DNA of 64,000 bases from Burkholderiales bacterium (GCA_947453625.1 CANGHK010000019.1:1-64000); one strand, 5' to 3'; positions 8,843 through 18,838 are shown, counted from the first letter of the stretch. Notes: generated by a model from the letters alone, not told the origin. Made by a program: numbers and translations.

Positions 8843-11527
8843 GTGTCTGTGACGCTTGAATCTAGCTTGCGCAAGCCGGGCCTGCGCTTTGCCGCCGGCC
8901 GTGGCCCGGTGTCGCTGCTGTTGATGGGCCTGTCGGGGGCGGCGGCGCTGGGCTGGCAATGGGTGTGGACCACCCAGTTCGGCGCCGTGCTGGGCCATGA
9001 GGCGCTGGCCGTGCTGGCGACGATGGCCGCCTTTTTTGCCGGGCTGGCGCTGGGCGCGCTGACGCTGGGACGAGCCATAGCGCGCAGTGCCCGGCCTCAG
9101 CGCTGGTACGCCGGCTGCGAGGCGGTGATGGCGCTGTGGGGCCTGGTCTTGTGCCTGGCGGGGCCCGGGCTGATGGCGCACAGCGCCGCGCTGATCGGCC
9201 CCGAGCCTTCGCCGATCTGGCATTGGAGCGTTGCCTTCGTGCTGCCCGGCCTGCTGTTGTTGCCGGCCACGGCGGCGATGGGCGCGACCTTGCCGGCGCT
9301 GGAGCGGGTGCTGCGTGCCGAGATGGGCCGTCATGGCCGCTCAGCGGGCTCGAGCGGTCTGGGCGGTCTGTACGCCGCCAACACCCTGGGCGCGGTGGTC
9401 GGCGTGCTGCTGGCGGTGTTTTGGGCCTTGCCGCAGTGGGGCGTGCTGCGCACCGGCCTGGGCTGCGCGGCGATCAACGCCTCCTGCGCGCTGCTGGCAT
9501 GGGCGATGTGGCGCGACGCCTTGCCCGCCGGCCCGGGCCGCGCGCCGCTTCGGGTGGCCGGCCCGCCGCTGCCGCGGATGGGGATGGCCGGCCTGCTGTT
9601 CGGCAGCGGTTTGCTGGGCATAGGCTATGAGGTGCTGGCCGTGCGGGTGCTCAGCCAGGTCACCGAGAACACGGTCTACAGCCAGGCGGTCCTGCTGGCG
9701 GTCTACTTGCTGGGCACGGCGGCCGGCGCGGCTTTGTACCCGCGTTGGCGCGATTTTTTCGCGGGTCGGGCCGAGGGTTCAGCCGATGCGGCCGACGCCA
9801 CCAGCCTGTCGCGCTGGCTGGCCTGCCTGGCCCTGGCGGTGGGGGCCGGCGGCGCCAGCCTGTGGTGGGCGCAGGCGCTGTGCGCCTGGCCTGCGCAGCG
9901 CTGGGGCGCAGCCCCCTGGACCGCGCTGGCCGGCGAAGCCCTGGCGGCGGCGCTGGCGATGACCGCCCCGACGCTGGTGATGGGCGGCCTGTTCACCCAC
10001 CTCTGCCTGCGCGCCCAGGCGCGCGGCTGGGCGCTGGGCCGCGCGCTGGCGGTCAACACCGCCGGCGCGGCCTTGGCGCCGCTGCTGGTCGGCGTGCTGC
10101 TGCTGCCGGCGCTGGGCGCTTGCGCCACGCTGGCGCTGCTGGTGCTGGGCTATGCGCTGCTGCAACCGTTGCGCCGCTGGCACCATGCCAGCGCCTGGGC
10201 GCCGGCGCTGGCTGCCATGGCGCTGGTACTTTGGGCGCCGCCGCTGCGCTTCATCGAGCAGGCGCCCGGCGCCACGCTGGTCAGCTACCGCGACGGCGTG
10301 ATGGCGGCGGTCAGCGTGGTGCAGGACGCCCAGGGCGTGTCGCGCCTGCGCATCAACAACCGCGCCCAGGAGGGCAGCAGCGCCAGCGGCTGGCTGGAAT
10401 GGCGGCTGGCCCAGCTGCCCTTGCTGCTGCACGCCAGCGGCGCCGGCCGCGGCGTCGACCCCGTCCCTGTGGAGAACCGGCGCGCCTTGTTCCTGGGCCT
10501 GGGCACCGGCTTCACCGCCGCGGCCGCGGCCAGCGACGCGCGGGTGCAGGTCGACGCGGTCGAGTTGCTGCCCGAGGTGATCGCTGCCGCCGATTTCTTT
10601 GCGCGATCCCCCGGCGCGCCCCAGCCGGCCACGCCGGTGCGCCGGTTGGCCGCCGATGCGCGCCGCTTCGTCCAGGCCGGTGACGAGCGCTACGACCTCA
10701 TCGTCGCCGACTTGTTCCACCCGGCGCGCAACGGCGCGGGCACGCTCTACACCGTCGAGCAGTTTGCCGCGGTGCGCGCGCGGCTGGCCTCGGGCGGTCT
10801 GTTCTGCCAGTGGCTGGCGCTGCACCAGATGGAACTCGGCACGCTGCGCAGCATCGTTGCGGCCTTCCTGCAGGTCTACCCGCAAGGCGTGGCGGTGCTG
10901 GCCAGCAACAGCCTGGACACCCCGGTGCTGGGCCTGCTGGCGCGCCCGGATGCGCCGCGCTTCGATGCCCAGGCGCCGGCGGGACCGCTCACGCCGGACG
11001 CTGGCGAGGCCTGGCAACAGGCGCGGCGGCGCGCGCGCCTGGACGACGATTTCGGCTTGCTCGGCAGCCTGCTGGCCGGGCCGGCGGCGCTGCGCCAGTT
11101 TGCCCAGGGCGCGGTGATCAACACCGATGACCGGCCCCAGGTGGTGCACGCCGCACCCTGGGACACCTACGCGCCGCAGACCACGCCGCGCCAGCGCCTG
11201 CTCGGTCTGGTCAAGGCGCTGCAGCCGCAAGCAGCCGATCTGCTGACCGACCCGGCCTCGCCCACCGCGCAGCGGCTGCAGGCCTACTGGTCGGCGCGCC
11301 AGCGTTACCTCGAGCTCGGCATGCAGGTGCAAGCCGACAGCGACCTGGCGCTGACCCTGACGCGGCTGCAGACGCCGCTGCTGGCGCTGCTCGACCTGAG
11401 TCCCGATTTCACCCCCGCCCGCGATGCGCTCAGCGCGATGGCCGGCGGCCTGGCGCAGCGCGACCCCGAGCGCGCGCAGCGCTTGAGGGAGGCGCTGCAG
11501 GCGCGGCCCGCGCCTGCCAGTCCCTGA
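8843..11527 (+). CDS. Membrane protein fused to a spermidine-synthase-like SAM domain
   Basis: An 894-residue protein. The GTG at 8843 is chosen because GAGGA at 8830-8834 is well spaced and an upstream ATG would run through the terminator. The first ~480 residues form about a dozen hydrophobic segments (for example LLMGLSGAAALGWQWVW, AVLATMAAFFAGLALGALTLG, LLFGSGLLGIGYEVLAVRVL). A Rossmann domain follows with LFLGLGTGF near 550, an acidic VDAVEL strand, and DLIVADLF near 618, as in polyamine synthases. No polyamine pathway gene is nearby. These fused proteins are largely uncharacterised; a membrane-linked aminopropyl or methyl transfer is possible. It heads a tight operon through 14534. Confidence 0.75.
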   Translation: MSVTLESSLRKPGLRFAAGRGPVSLLLMGLSGAAALGWQWVWTTQFGAVLGHEALAVLATMAAFFAGLALGALTLGRAIARSARPQRWYAGCEAVMALWGLVLCLAGPGLMAHSAALIGPEPSPIWHWSVAFVLPGLLLLPATAAMGATLPALERVLRAEMGRHGRSAGSSGLGGLYAANTLGAVVGVLLAVFWALPQWGVLRTGLGCAAINASCALLAWAMWRDALPAGPGRAPLRVAGPPLPRMGMAGLLFGSGLLGIGYEVLAVRVLSQVTENTVYSQAVLLAVYLLGTAAGAALYPRWRDFFAGRAEGSADAADATSLSRWLACLALAVGAGGASLWWAQALCAWPAQRWGAAPWTALAGEALAAALAMTAPTLVMGGLFTHLCLRAQARGWALGRALAVNTAGAALAPLLVGVLLLPALGACATLALLVLGYALLQPLRRWHHASAWAPALAAMALVLWAPPLRFIEQAPGATLVSYRDGVMAAVSVVQDAQGVSRLRINNRAQEGSSASGWLEWRLAQLPLLLHASGAGRGVDPVPVENRRALFLGLGTGFTAAAAASDARVQVDAVELLPEVIAAADFFARSPGAPQPATPVRRLAADARRFVQAGDERYDLIVADLFHPARNGAGTLYTVEQFAAVRARLASGGLFCQWLALHQMELGTLRSIVAAFLQVYPQGVAVLASNSLDTPVLGLLARPDAPRFDAQAPAGPLTPDAGEAWQQARRRARLDDDFGLLGSLLAGPAALRQFAQGAVINTDDRPQVVHAAPWDTYAPQTTPRQRLLGLVKALQPQAADLLTDPASPTAQRLQAYWSARQRYLELGMQVQADSDLALTLTRLQTPLLALLDLSPDFTPARDALSAMAGGLAQRDPERAQRLREALQARPAPASP

Positions 11528-11549
11528 CTTTTTTGCAAATACTGAAGAC

Positions 11550-12443
11550 ATGAACACGACGCCAACGATCAGCCCGACCACCGAAAACACCGCAATCCCC
11601 GTGGCCCTGCCGACGCCATCGCGGCCGGCCGTGGCGCTGCCCTGGCGCCGCTTGGCCCGCGAACCCTTGCTGCATTTCCTGCTGCTGGGCGCACTGGTCT
11701 TCAGCGCCGACCAACTGATCACCGCGCGGCGCGGCGATCCGCAGACCATCGTGGTCTCCGCCGATGTCCGCAAGGAATCGGCGGAGACCTTCAAGAGCGG
11801 CATGAAGCGCGATCCCAGCCCGGCCGACCTGAAGATCCTGGTCGAGCGCTGGGTCGACAACGAAGTGCTGTACCGCGAGGGGCTGGCGCTCGGCCTGGAC
11901 CGCGGTGACAGCAGCATCCGCGAGCGGGTGATCTTCAAGGCCTTGAGCCTGACCCAGTCCGGCCTGAGCCTGCCCAAGATCGACCGTGACGGTCTGCGTC
12001 TGTGGTTCGAGGCCCGACATGCCCGCTACGACGCGCCGGCGCGGGTGGACTTCATGGAAGCGGTGGTCAGCATAGAGCGCAGCGCCGAAACTCTGAAGCC
12101 CTTTGTCGAGGCGCTCAACGGCCGCGGCAAGAGCGAGGTCGAGAGCAGCCTGCGGGTGTTCAAGGACAGGCCGCGCGGCAACCTGGTGCAGGGCTACGGC
12201 GAGGCCTTCACCGCCGCGCTGGAGCGGGCGACCCCTGGCGAATGGCAGGCCCTGGCCAGCGCAGACGGCCTGCGCGTGGTGCGTCTGGTGCAGTTGACGG
12301 CGGGCGTGCCGGCCCAGTTCGAGGCTCTCGAGGAGGCCGTCTACCGCGACTGGAAGGACGACACCCTGGCCGAGTTGACGACCCGTGCGGTGCGCGAGAT
12401 GGGCAAGAAGTACCGGCTGCGTGAAGAGGGAGTCGCCCGGTGA
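11550..12443 (+). CDS. Membrane-anchored PpiC/parvulin-type peptidyl-prolyl isomerase-like protein
   Basis: A 297-residue protein. A single membrane segment near 40-55 (LLHFLLLGALVFSADQLI) precedes a SurA/PrsA-like N-domain (VERWVDNEVLYREGLALGLDRGDSSIRERVIFKAL). The C-terminal region resembles a degenerate parvulin fold rather than a full catalytic one. It likely sits in the inner membrane facing the periplasm as a folding factor. Its stop overlaps the next start (GTGA), so it is translationally coupled to the HupE-like gene, suggesting that it assists that protein or another exported member of this cluster. Confidence 0.7.
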   Translation: MNTTPTISPTTENTAIPVALPTPSRPAVALPWRRLAREPLLHFLLLGALVFSADQLITARRGDPQTIVVSADVRKESAETFKSGMKRDPSPADLKILVERWVDNEVLYREGLALGLDRGDSSIRERVIFKALSLTQSGLSLPKIDRDGLRLWFEARHARYDAPARVDFMEAVVSIERSAETLKPFVEALNGRGKSEVESSLRVFKDRPRGNLVQGYGEAFTAALERATPGEWQALASADGLRVVRLVQLTAGVPAQFEALEEAVYRDWKDDTLAELTTRAVREMGKKYRLREEGVAR

Positions 12444-13411
12444 GCGGCGCCGTCGCGCGCGTCGCGCGGGTTCTGGTTTGGGTCTGGCTGGCGGCCCTGG
12501 CCGGGCTGTCGCTGGAGGCCTCGGCGCATGAGATGAGCATGGCCGACCTGACGCTGCGCGAGACCGGCCCCGGCGAATTCGTCTGGGCCTGGGGGGTGCC
12601 GGGCAAGAACAAGCCGGTGGCCGAGGACTTGACGCCGCGGTGGCCCGAAGGCTGCGTTGGCACGGCGCAGACCGTGAACTGCACCCAGGGCCTGGTCGGC
12701 AAGCTGTCGGTGCAGGGTGTCGGCCAGGCCTACTCGGCGGTCATCTTGCGCATCCACTGGCGCGGCGGCGAACACAGCGTCTACACCGTGACGAGCGGCC
12801 AGCCGCAGGTGATGCTGTTCGGTGGCGCGCGTGACGGCCGCGGTGGCGCAGAGGTGGCGCGGGCCTATGGCGGGCTGGGGGTCGAGCACATCCTGACCGG
12901 GGTCGACCACTTGCTGTTCGTGATCGGCCTGCTGTTGCTGGTCGGCTTTCGCCGCCGATTGGTCGGCACCATCACCGCGTTCACGCTGGCCCACAGCCTG
13001 ACGCTGGCGTCCAGCGCCCTGGGCTGGCTGGTCTTGCGCTCGCCACCGGTGGAGGCCTGCATCGCCTTGTCCATCGTGCTGGTGGCCGCCGAGGCGCTGC
13101 ACGATCGCGAGACATTGACCCGGCGCTGGCCGGCGCTGGTGGCCTTCCTGTTCGGGCTGGTGCATGGGCTGGGATTTGCCGGCGCGCTCAAGGACATCGG
13201 CCTGCCCGAGCAGCATGTCTCGATCGCCTTGCTGAGCTTCAACCTGGGCGTCGAGGCCGGCCAGCTGGGCGTGGTCGCCGCGGCCTGGGGCCTGAGCCTG
13301 CTGGCGGCCCGCCTGGCCTGGCGCCTGCCGCTGCGCCGCGGGCTGGTCTATGCGATAGGCGTGACGGCGGCCTTCTGGTCGATCACCCGCATCGTGGCGA
13401 TCGCGGCCTGA
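12440..13411 (+). CDS. HupE/UreJ-family membrane protein
   Basis: A 323-residue protein starting at GTG within the GTGA overlap. A signal-like N-terminus ending in EASAHEMS and a ~130-residue periplasmic domain come first. Then comes the HupE/UreJ core: GVDHLLFVIGLLLLV near 150, TAFTLAHSLTLA near 175, FGLVHGLGFAGAL near 236 and FNLGVEAGQ near 263, with six hydrophobic segments. The His/Asp residues in GVDH and AHS are those thought to bind metal. HupE/UreJ proteins act in nickel or cobalt supply to hydrogenase and urease; neither enzyme is in this window, so here a stand-alone metal transport role is inferred. Confidence 0.85.
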   Translation: MSGAVARVARVLVWVWLAALAGLSLEASAHEMSMADLTLRETGPGEFVWAWGVPGKNKPVAEDLTPRWPEGCVGTAQTVNCTQGLVGKLSVQGVGQAYSAVILRIHWRGGEHSVYTVTSGQPQVMLFGGARDGRGGAEVARAYGGLGVEHILTGVDHLLFVIGLLLLVGFRRRLVGTITAFTLAHSLTLASSALGWLVLRSPPVEACIALSIVLVAAEALHDRETLTRRWPALVAFLFGLVHGLGFAGALKDIGLPEQHVSIALLSFNLGVEAGQLGVVAAAWGLSLLAARLAWRLPLRRGLVYAIGVTAAFWSITRIVAIAA

Positions 13412-13433
13412 CGCGCCCACCGGAGCACCCCGA

Positions 13434-14057
13434 ATGGCCCAGGTCCTGGCACTGTTTCCGACGCCGCTGATGCAATGCCCCCAACTGATAGACGCTGCCC
13501 AGGCCCAGAGCCTGCGCGAGCGTTTCATCCTGGAGGCCGCGCTGCCCAACCACCGTGACAGCGCGCTGGCGCACAGCCGCATCCTCGACCCGGCGCAGGA
13601 CCCGGCGCTGGCCGCGCTGGCCCGGCGTCTGCTGCCCGAGGTGGTCGAGATGGGCCGGTTGATGTTCGGCGAGGCGCTGCCCTGGGCCATCAAGGAGATG
13701 TGGGCCAACGTGCTGCAAACCGGCGCCCACCAGGCGGTGCACAACCACGCCAACTGTTTTGTCTCGGGCGTGGTCTACCTCAGCGAGGTCGACCCCTCGG
13801 CGCAGACGGTGTTCATCCGCGGCCTGGGCGGGCGCGATTTCGTCTTCAGCAACAGCCATGCCGGCACCGTCACCGGCGCCTTCAATGCCGACAAGTGGAT
13901 CGCGCCGGCGCCGGCCATCGGCGACGCGGTGCTGTTCCCCAGTTCGATGCTGCACGAGGTGCCGATCAACCGCGGCGGCCTGCGCGTGAGCATCGCCTTC
14001 AATGCCATTCCGCGCCGGCTCGACGCCTGGGGCTATGGCCTGAGCTTTTCCGGATGA
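13434..14057 (+). CDS. TIGR02466-type 2OG-Fe(II) oxygenase-like protein
   Basis: A 207-residue protein. It opens with LFPTPLMQCP, typical of this family, and has the core strands MWANVLQTGAHQAVHNHANCFVSGVVYL (near 86-113), IGDAVLFPSSMLHEVPINRGGLRVSIAFN (near 162-190). His residues in VHNH and LHEV and the Arg in LRVS fit a double-stranded beta-helix that binds Fe(II) and 2-oxoglutarate. The substrate is unknown; peptide or amino-acid hydroxylation are options seen in related folds. It sits inside the metal-linked operon, 22 bases after the HupE-like gene, and could modify a metallophore or an operon protein. Confidence 0.72.
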   Translation: MAQVLALFPTPLMQCPQLIDAAQAQSLRERFILEAALPNHRDSALAHSRILDPAQDPALAALARRLLPEVVEMGRLMFGEALPWAIKEMWANVLQTGAHQAVHNHANCFVSGVVYLSEVDPSAQTVFIRGLGGRDFVFSNSHAGTVTGAFNADKWIAPAPAIGDAVLFPSSMLHEVPINRGGLRVSIAFNAIPRRLDAWGYGLSFSG

Positions 14058-14063
14058 ATCCGG

Positions 14064-14534
14064 ATGAAACGAGACCCCACCATGATCCCAGCGCCATCCC
14101 GACGCACCACCCTGGCCGGCTTGACGGCGCTGGCAATCATCCTGGCCAGCGCCACCGGCCCGGCCCAGGCGCATGAGTATTACGCCGAGGGCTTCACCTT
14201 CATCCACCCCTGGGCCGACGCCAGCGAGCCCGGCGCGACCGACGCGGCGGTGTATTTCAAGCTGGACAGCGTGCGCCGCGACGACCGGCTGCTGTCGGCC
14301 TCCAGCCGCCTGGCCGAGCGCGTCGAACTGCGCGCCGACGACGACGGCGCGGCGCCAGCGCTGGCGGCCATCGCGATCACGCCGGCCGATCAACTGCTGT
14401 TCGGGCCCGGTCGTCCGCACCTGCTGTTGCGCGGCCTGGTGACGCCCTTGCAGTGGGCCCGCAGCTATGACCTGCGGGTGGTGTTCGAGAAGGCCGGCGT
14501 GCTGGACGTGCAGATCTCCATCGGCGCGCACTGA
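14064..14534 (+). CDS. PCu(A)C-like periplasmic protein lacking the usual copper ligands
   Basis: A 156-residue protein, 6 bases after the previous gene. A signal peptide (LAGLTALAIILASATGPAQA) is followed by a PCu(A)C-type beta-barrel: ADASEPGATDAAVYFKLDS, ERVELR, LLRGLVTPLQWARSYDLRVVFEKAGVLDVQISI. In copper chaperones the loop after VEL carries His and Met; here the stretch reads VELRADDDG and the second site reads RPHLLLRGL, so the classic His-X-Met ligands are missing. It may bind another metal or be structural. A second ATG at 14082 is possible. The last gene of the operon, it converges with the NikR-like gene. Confidence 0.65.
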   Translation: MKRDPTMIPAPSRRTTLAGLTALAIILASATGPAQAHEYYAEGFTFIHPWADASEPGATDAAVYFKLDSVRRDDRLLSASSRLAERVELRADDDGAAPALAAIAITPADQLLFGPGRPHLLLRGLVTPLQWARSYDLRVVFEKAGVLDVQISIGAH

Positions 14535-14560
14535 ACCGGCCTTCCGGCGCTGGCCTCCGG

Positions 14561-14629
14561 GCTCAGAGGCTGAGAGGAATTCGAGCGTGGTGAGCGGGCA
14601 TGATCGAAAAACTCTCAGGCTCTCAGAGC
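14561..14629. other. Imperfect stem-loop between convergent genes
   Basis: The arms GCTCAGAGGCTGAGAG (14561-14576) and CTCTCAGGCTCTCAGAGC (14612-14629) can pair with one bulge over a 35-base loop. They lie between the PCu(A)C-like gene and the NikR-like stop codon, slightly overlapping the latter. No T-tract follows. It may stop convergent transcription. The CTCTCAGGC piece looks like part of a glycine riboswitch, but the rest of that fold is absent. Confidence 0.35.
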
Positions 14630-15093
14630 GAGGGCTTGAAATGCAGGTGTGGCGCATGGGTCGGCCCCGCGCCATGCTGGTGGGGCAGGTGCAGGTCCAC
14701 GCTGACCAGGTTGAGCTTGCCGTGGTGCACCCCGCGTTCGGCGCATACCGCATCGGCAAAGGCCGCCACCCGCGCGGTGCTGCCGCGAAGCGCCACGCTC
14801 TCCATCCGGTGCGCATGGTCCAGCGGCACCTGCATCGCCGAGACCAGCAGGTCGTGTTGCCCGTGCTGCAGCCTGGCCAGGCGCTCGGCCAGGTCGCGCT
14901 GCTGGTGGTCGTAGACATAGCTCAGGCAGGCCACGCAGTGCGGCGCCGCGTCGGCCTGCAGCCGCGACTGCTGCAGTTCGGCGCGCAGCAGGTCGCGCAC
15001 CGCCTCGCTGCGGTTGCCGTAGCCGCGCTGCGTGATCCACTGGTCGAACTGGTCGGCCAGCGCATCGTCGAGCGAGATCGTGAAGCGTTGCAT
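14623..15093 (-). CDS. nikR: NikR-like ribbon-helix-helix regulator with altered nickel site
   Basis: A 156-residue protein starting at MQRFTISLDD; longer starts add a poorly conserved tail. The ribbon-helix-helix domain (residues 1-45, GYGNRSEAVRDLLR) and the ACT-like metal domain (YVYDHQQRDLAERLARLQH...AFADAVCAERGVHHGKLNLV) align with NikR. The E. coli ligands are His76, His87, His89 and Cys95. Here the first is kept (LQH), but the other three fall on Gln, Pro and Arg in MQVPLDHAHRME. The C-terminus is His-rich (HLPHQHG, THAPHLH). It may sense another metal or use a different site. It probably controls the adjoining TonB/HupE cluster. Confidence 0.8.
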   Translation of the reverse strand: MQRFTISLDDALADQFDQWITQRGYGNRSEAVRDLLRAELQQSRLQADAAPHCVACLSYVYDHQQRDLAERLARLQHGQHDLLVSAMQVPLDHAHRMESVALRGSTARVAAFADAVCAERGVHHGKLNLVSVDLHLPHQHGAGPTHAPHLHFKPSL

Positions 15094-15243
15094 GGGGGGG
15101 ATTGTGCGTTCATGGGTGTTGCCTGACGCCCGGACCGGCAGCATGATTCCTCCCGCCGCCCGTCTGGACCCAGTCGACCGGTAGCCCGACAGGACGACCC
15201 AACGTCGATCGCCAATCCTCTCCCCTCACCGCCGCCCGCGCGC

Positions 15244-15744
15244 ATGTCCGATCATCAGCCCAGGCCCTGCCGCATCCAGCATCGGCAGCCCGACCCCCAT
15301 GCCGAGGTGATCGGAGCCCCTTCGGTGCACTGCTGCGCGCTGTGCCTGGAGCCGTTGCCGGGCGCGCTGCGGCCAGACAGCCGCTGCGCCGTCTGCCGCA
15401 GCCCGCTGGCCTTTCTGCCCGGGTCGGGCACGCCAGCCCGTGAGCGCTTCGGCCGGCGCGGCGCGGTGCGGCGCGGCCGCAGCCAGCTGGCGCTGGTCCA
15501 CCTGGGCTGGCCCTCTGCGGCGCTGCCGGTGCGTTGGCACGACCTGTCGTTGACGGGGCTGAGCTTCCATGCCCCGCGCGCCATTGCGCCGGGTCAGCGT
15601 CTGCGACTGATCGACAGCGCGATCGAGGGCGTGGCCGAGGTGGTGGGCTGCCGGGCTGAGGGGCGCGTCCACACCGTTCACGCCCGGCTGATCACCGCGC
15701 TGCTGCTGCAGGCCACCGGCTTGTTCGTCTCGGCGCGGGCCTAG
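15244..15744 (+). CDS. Zinc-ribbon plus PilZ-like domain protein
   Basis: A 166-residue protein. Two CxxC pairs (CALC near 31-34 and CAVC near 48-51) suggest a small zinc ribbon. A PilZ-like fold follows: HLGWPSAALPVRWHDLSLTGLSFHAP near 85-110 has the D-x-S-x-x-G element that holds cyclic di-GMP, and Arg residues in the linker (RGAVRRGRSQ) may supply the R-x-x-x-R part. It is therefore a candidate cyclic di-GMP sensor in the cytosol. It has no operon partner; the divergent gene is the NikR-like regulator. Domain assignment is moderate. Confidence 0.6.
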   Translation: MSDHQPRPCRIQHRQPDPHAEVIGAPSVHCCALCLEPLPGALRPDSRCAVCRSPLAFLPGSGTPARERFGRRGAVRRGRSQLALVHLGWPSAALPVRWHDLSLTGLSFHAPRAIAPGQRLRLIDSAIEGVAEVVGCRAEGRVHTVHARLITALLLQATGLFVSARA

Positions 15745-15842
15745 CCCGGATTGCTGCCCGGGCGTCTGCGTCCCGCGCAGGGCTTGTGGCATCATCCCCG
15801 GCCCTGAAACCGTTGGCCACCCTGGCCATTTGAGCGATCCCG

Positions 15843-16208
15843 ATGGACCTGAAACTGCCGATCACGATTCACGACGAACTGGACGACGAGGTGATTGAAT
15901 CCACCGGCTTGCTCGATCTCGCCAGCGGCGAGATCCGCGATGTCAAGTACCTGGACTTCGACCCCGAGGTCGACGGCTTTCCGGCCGAGAGCGAGGACTA
16001 CGACTTCACCTGCGGCATCCTGAGCAACGGCACCAAGGACGTCGAGTTCCGCATCGAGGTCGACGTGGTCGGACGCAAGTACTCGATCACGCCCAGCGAG
16101 TTGCTCGAGTTGAAGGGCCGTGCGGCCAAGCTGTTCACCGCGCCACCGGGCGGGCATCCGCCGCCCGAAGCGGCGCGCAAGACGCCCGCCAAGCGCGCCC
16201 GCAAGTAA
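15843..16208 (+). CDS. Small acidic conserved hypothetical protein
   Basis: A 121-residue protein I do not recognise. The first 95 residues are acidic and beta-rich (LPITIHDELDDEVIESTGLLDLASGEIRDVKYLDFD; VEFRIEVDVVGRKYSITPSELLEL) with a single Cys in FTCGIL. The last 20 residues are Pro/Lys/Arg-rich (KTPAKRARK), a basic tail that could touch nucleic acid or rRNA. No signal peptide or membrane segment is seen, so it should be cytosolic. It ends 17 bases before the convergent HPF-like gene. Confidence 0.6.
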   Translation: MDLKLPITIHDELDDEVIESTGLLDLASGEIRDVKYLDFDPEVDGFPAESEDYDFTCGILSNGTKDVEFRIEVDVVGRKYSITPSELLELKGRAAKLFTAPPGGHPPPEAARKTPAKRARK

Positions 16209-16225
16209 GCCGGCCCGGCCGGCGC

Positions 16226-16597
16226 TCAGCCCGGCAGGTCCACCGTGCCGGCCTCGGGGTCGCCCGAAACCGCAGCGTCACGCCGTGGGTCATGCTTGTC
16301 CAGCACGCTGGCGATGGCCCGCTTGAGCTTGCCGACGGCACCCTGCAGGGCCTGGTGGGCGTTGCCTGCCTGTTCCTTCACGACCACCGGGTCGAAACCC
16401 ACCAGCCTGGCCTCGAGCGTGCAGTGGATCTCGTCCGGGCCGGCCTTGGCATGGCTATGGGCATCGGACAGATGGGCCTCGACCCGCGTGACCTGCTCGC
16501 CAAAGCGGCCGAGCGCATCTTTGACCACGGTTTCCAGATGCTCGGCCATCTCATGACGGCCATCGGTGTTCGGGTCGGTGTTCAACAGGATTTGCAT
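16226..16597 (-). CDS. HPF/RaiA-family ribosome-associated protein
   Basis: A 123-residue protein starting at MQILLNTDPNTDG. The family's beta-alpha-beta-beta-beta-alpha pattern is visible: VVKDALGRFGEQVTRVEAHLSDAHSHAKAGPDEIHCTLEARL, then VVVKEQAGNAHQALQGAVGKLKRAI. These proteins bind the 30S subunit and protect or dimerise resting ribosomes. It lacks the long C-terminal domain of long HPF. It is monocistronic, between the small acidic protein (convergent) and the AcoR-like regulator. The family is fairly clear; the exact paralogue (HPF, RaiA or a stress variant) is not. Confidence 0.78.
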   Translation of the reverse strand: MQILLNTDPNTDGRHEMAEHLETVVKDALGRFGEQVTRVEAHLSDAHSHAKAGPDEIHCTLEARLVGFDPVVVKEQAGNAHQALQGAVGKLKRAIASVLDKHDPRRDAAVSGDPEAGTVDLPG

Positions 16598-16761
16598 GCG
16601 GTTTCCCAGAGGTGAGACGGGGCGGCGGTGCCGTCCCGTTGTGTCCATTCTGCGCCCGGGACGGCGTCGTCAGTCGGACGAATTGCGGGTATTCCCTGAT
16701 TACCTCAACATGACAGCCCTGAAGCCATGCCGGCCGCCCAATCGCGCCGGACCGGCTGGGC

Positions 16762-18735
<1,974 letters not shown>

Positions 18736-18838
18736 GGCAGATCCTTGGGCGGTGACGCCGGTTGCGCTTATGCACGGCCGTTCATGGGGAGGAACCCGGG
18801 GGCCTTGGCGCGTTCAGCAGGTTGGCGCGCTGCACTTG

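Noticed and set aside
14561-14629. Glycine riboswitch-like CTCTCAGG sequence
   Set aside because: Only the CTCTCAGG part matches; the conserved core is missing, and it lies at the 3' end of two convergent genes rather than before a gene.
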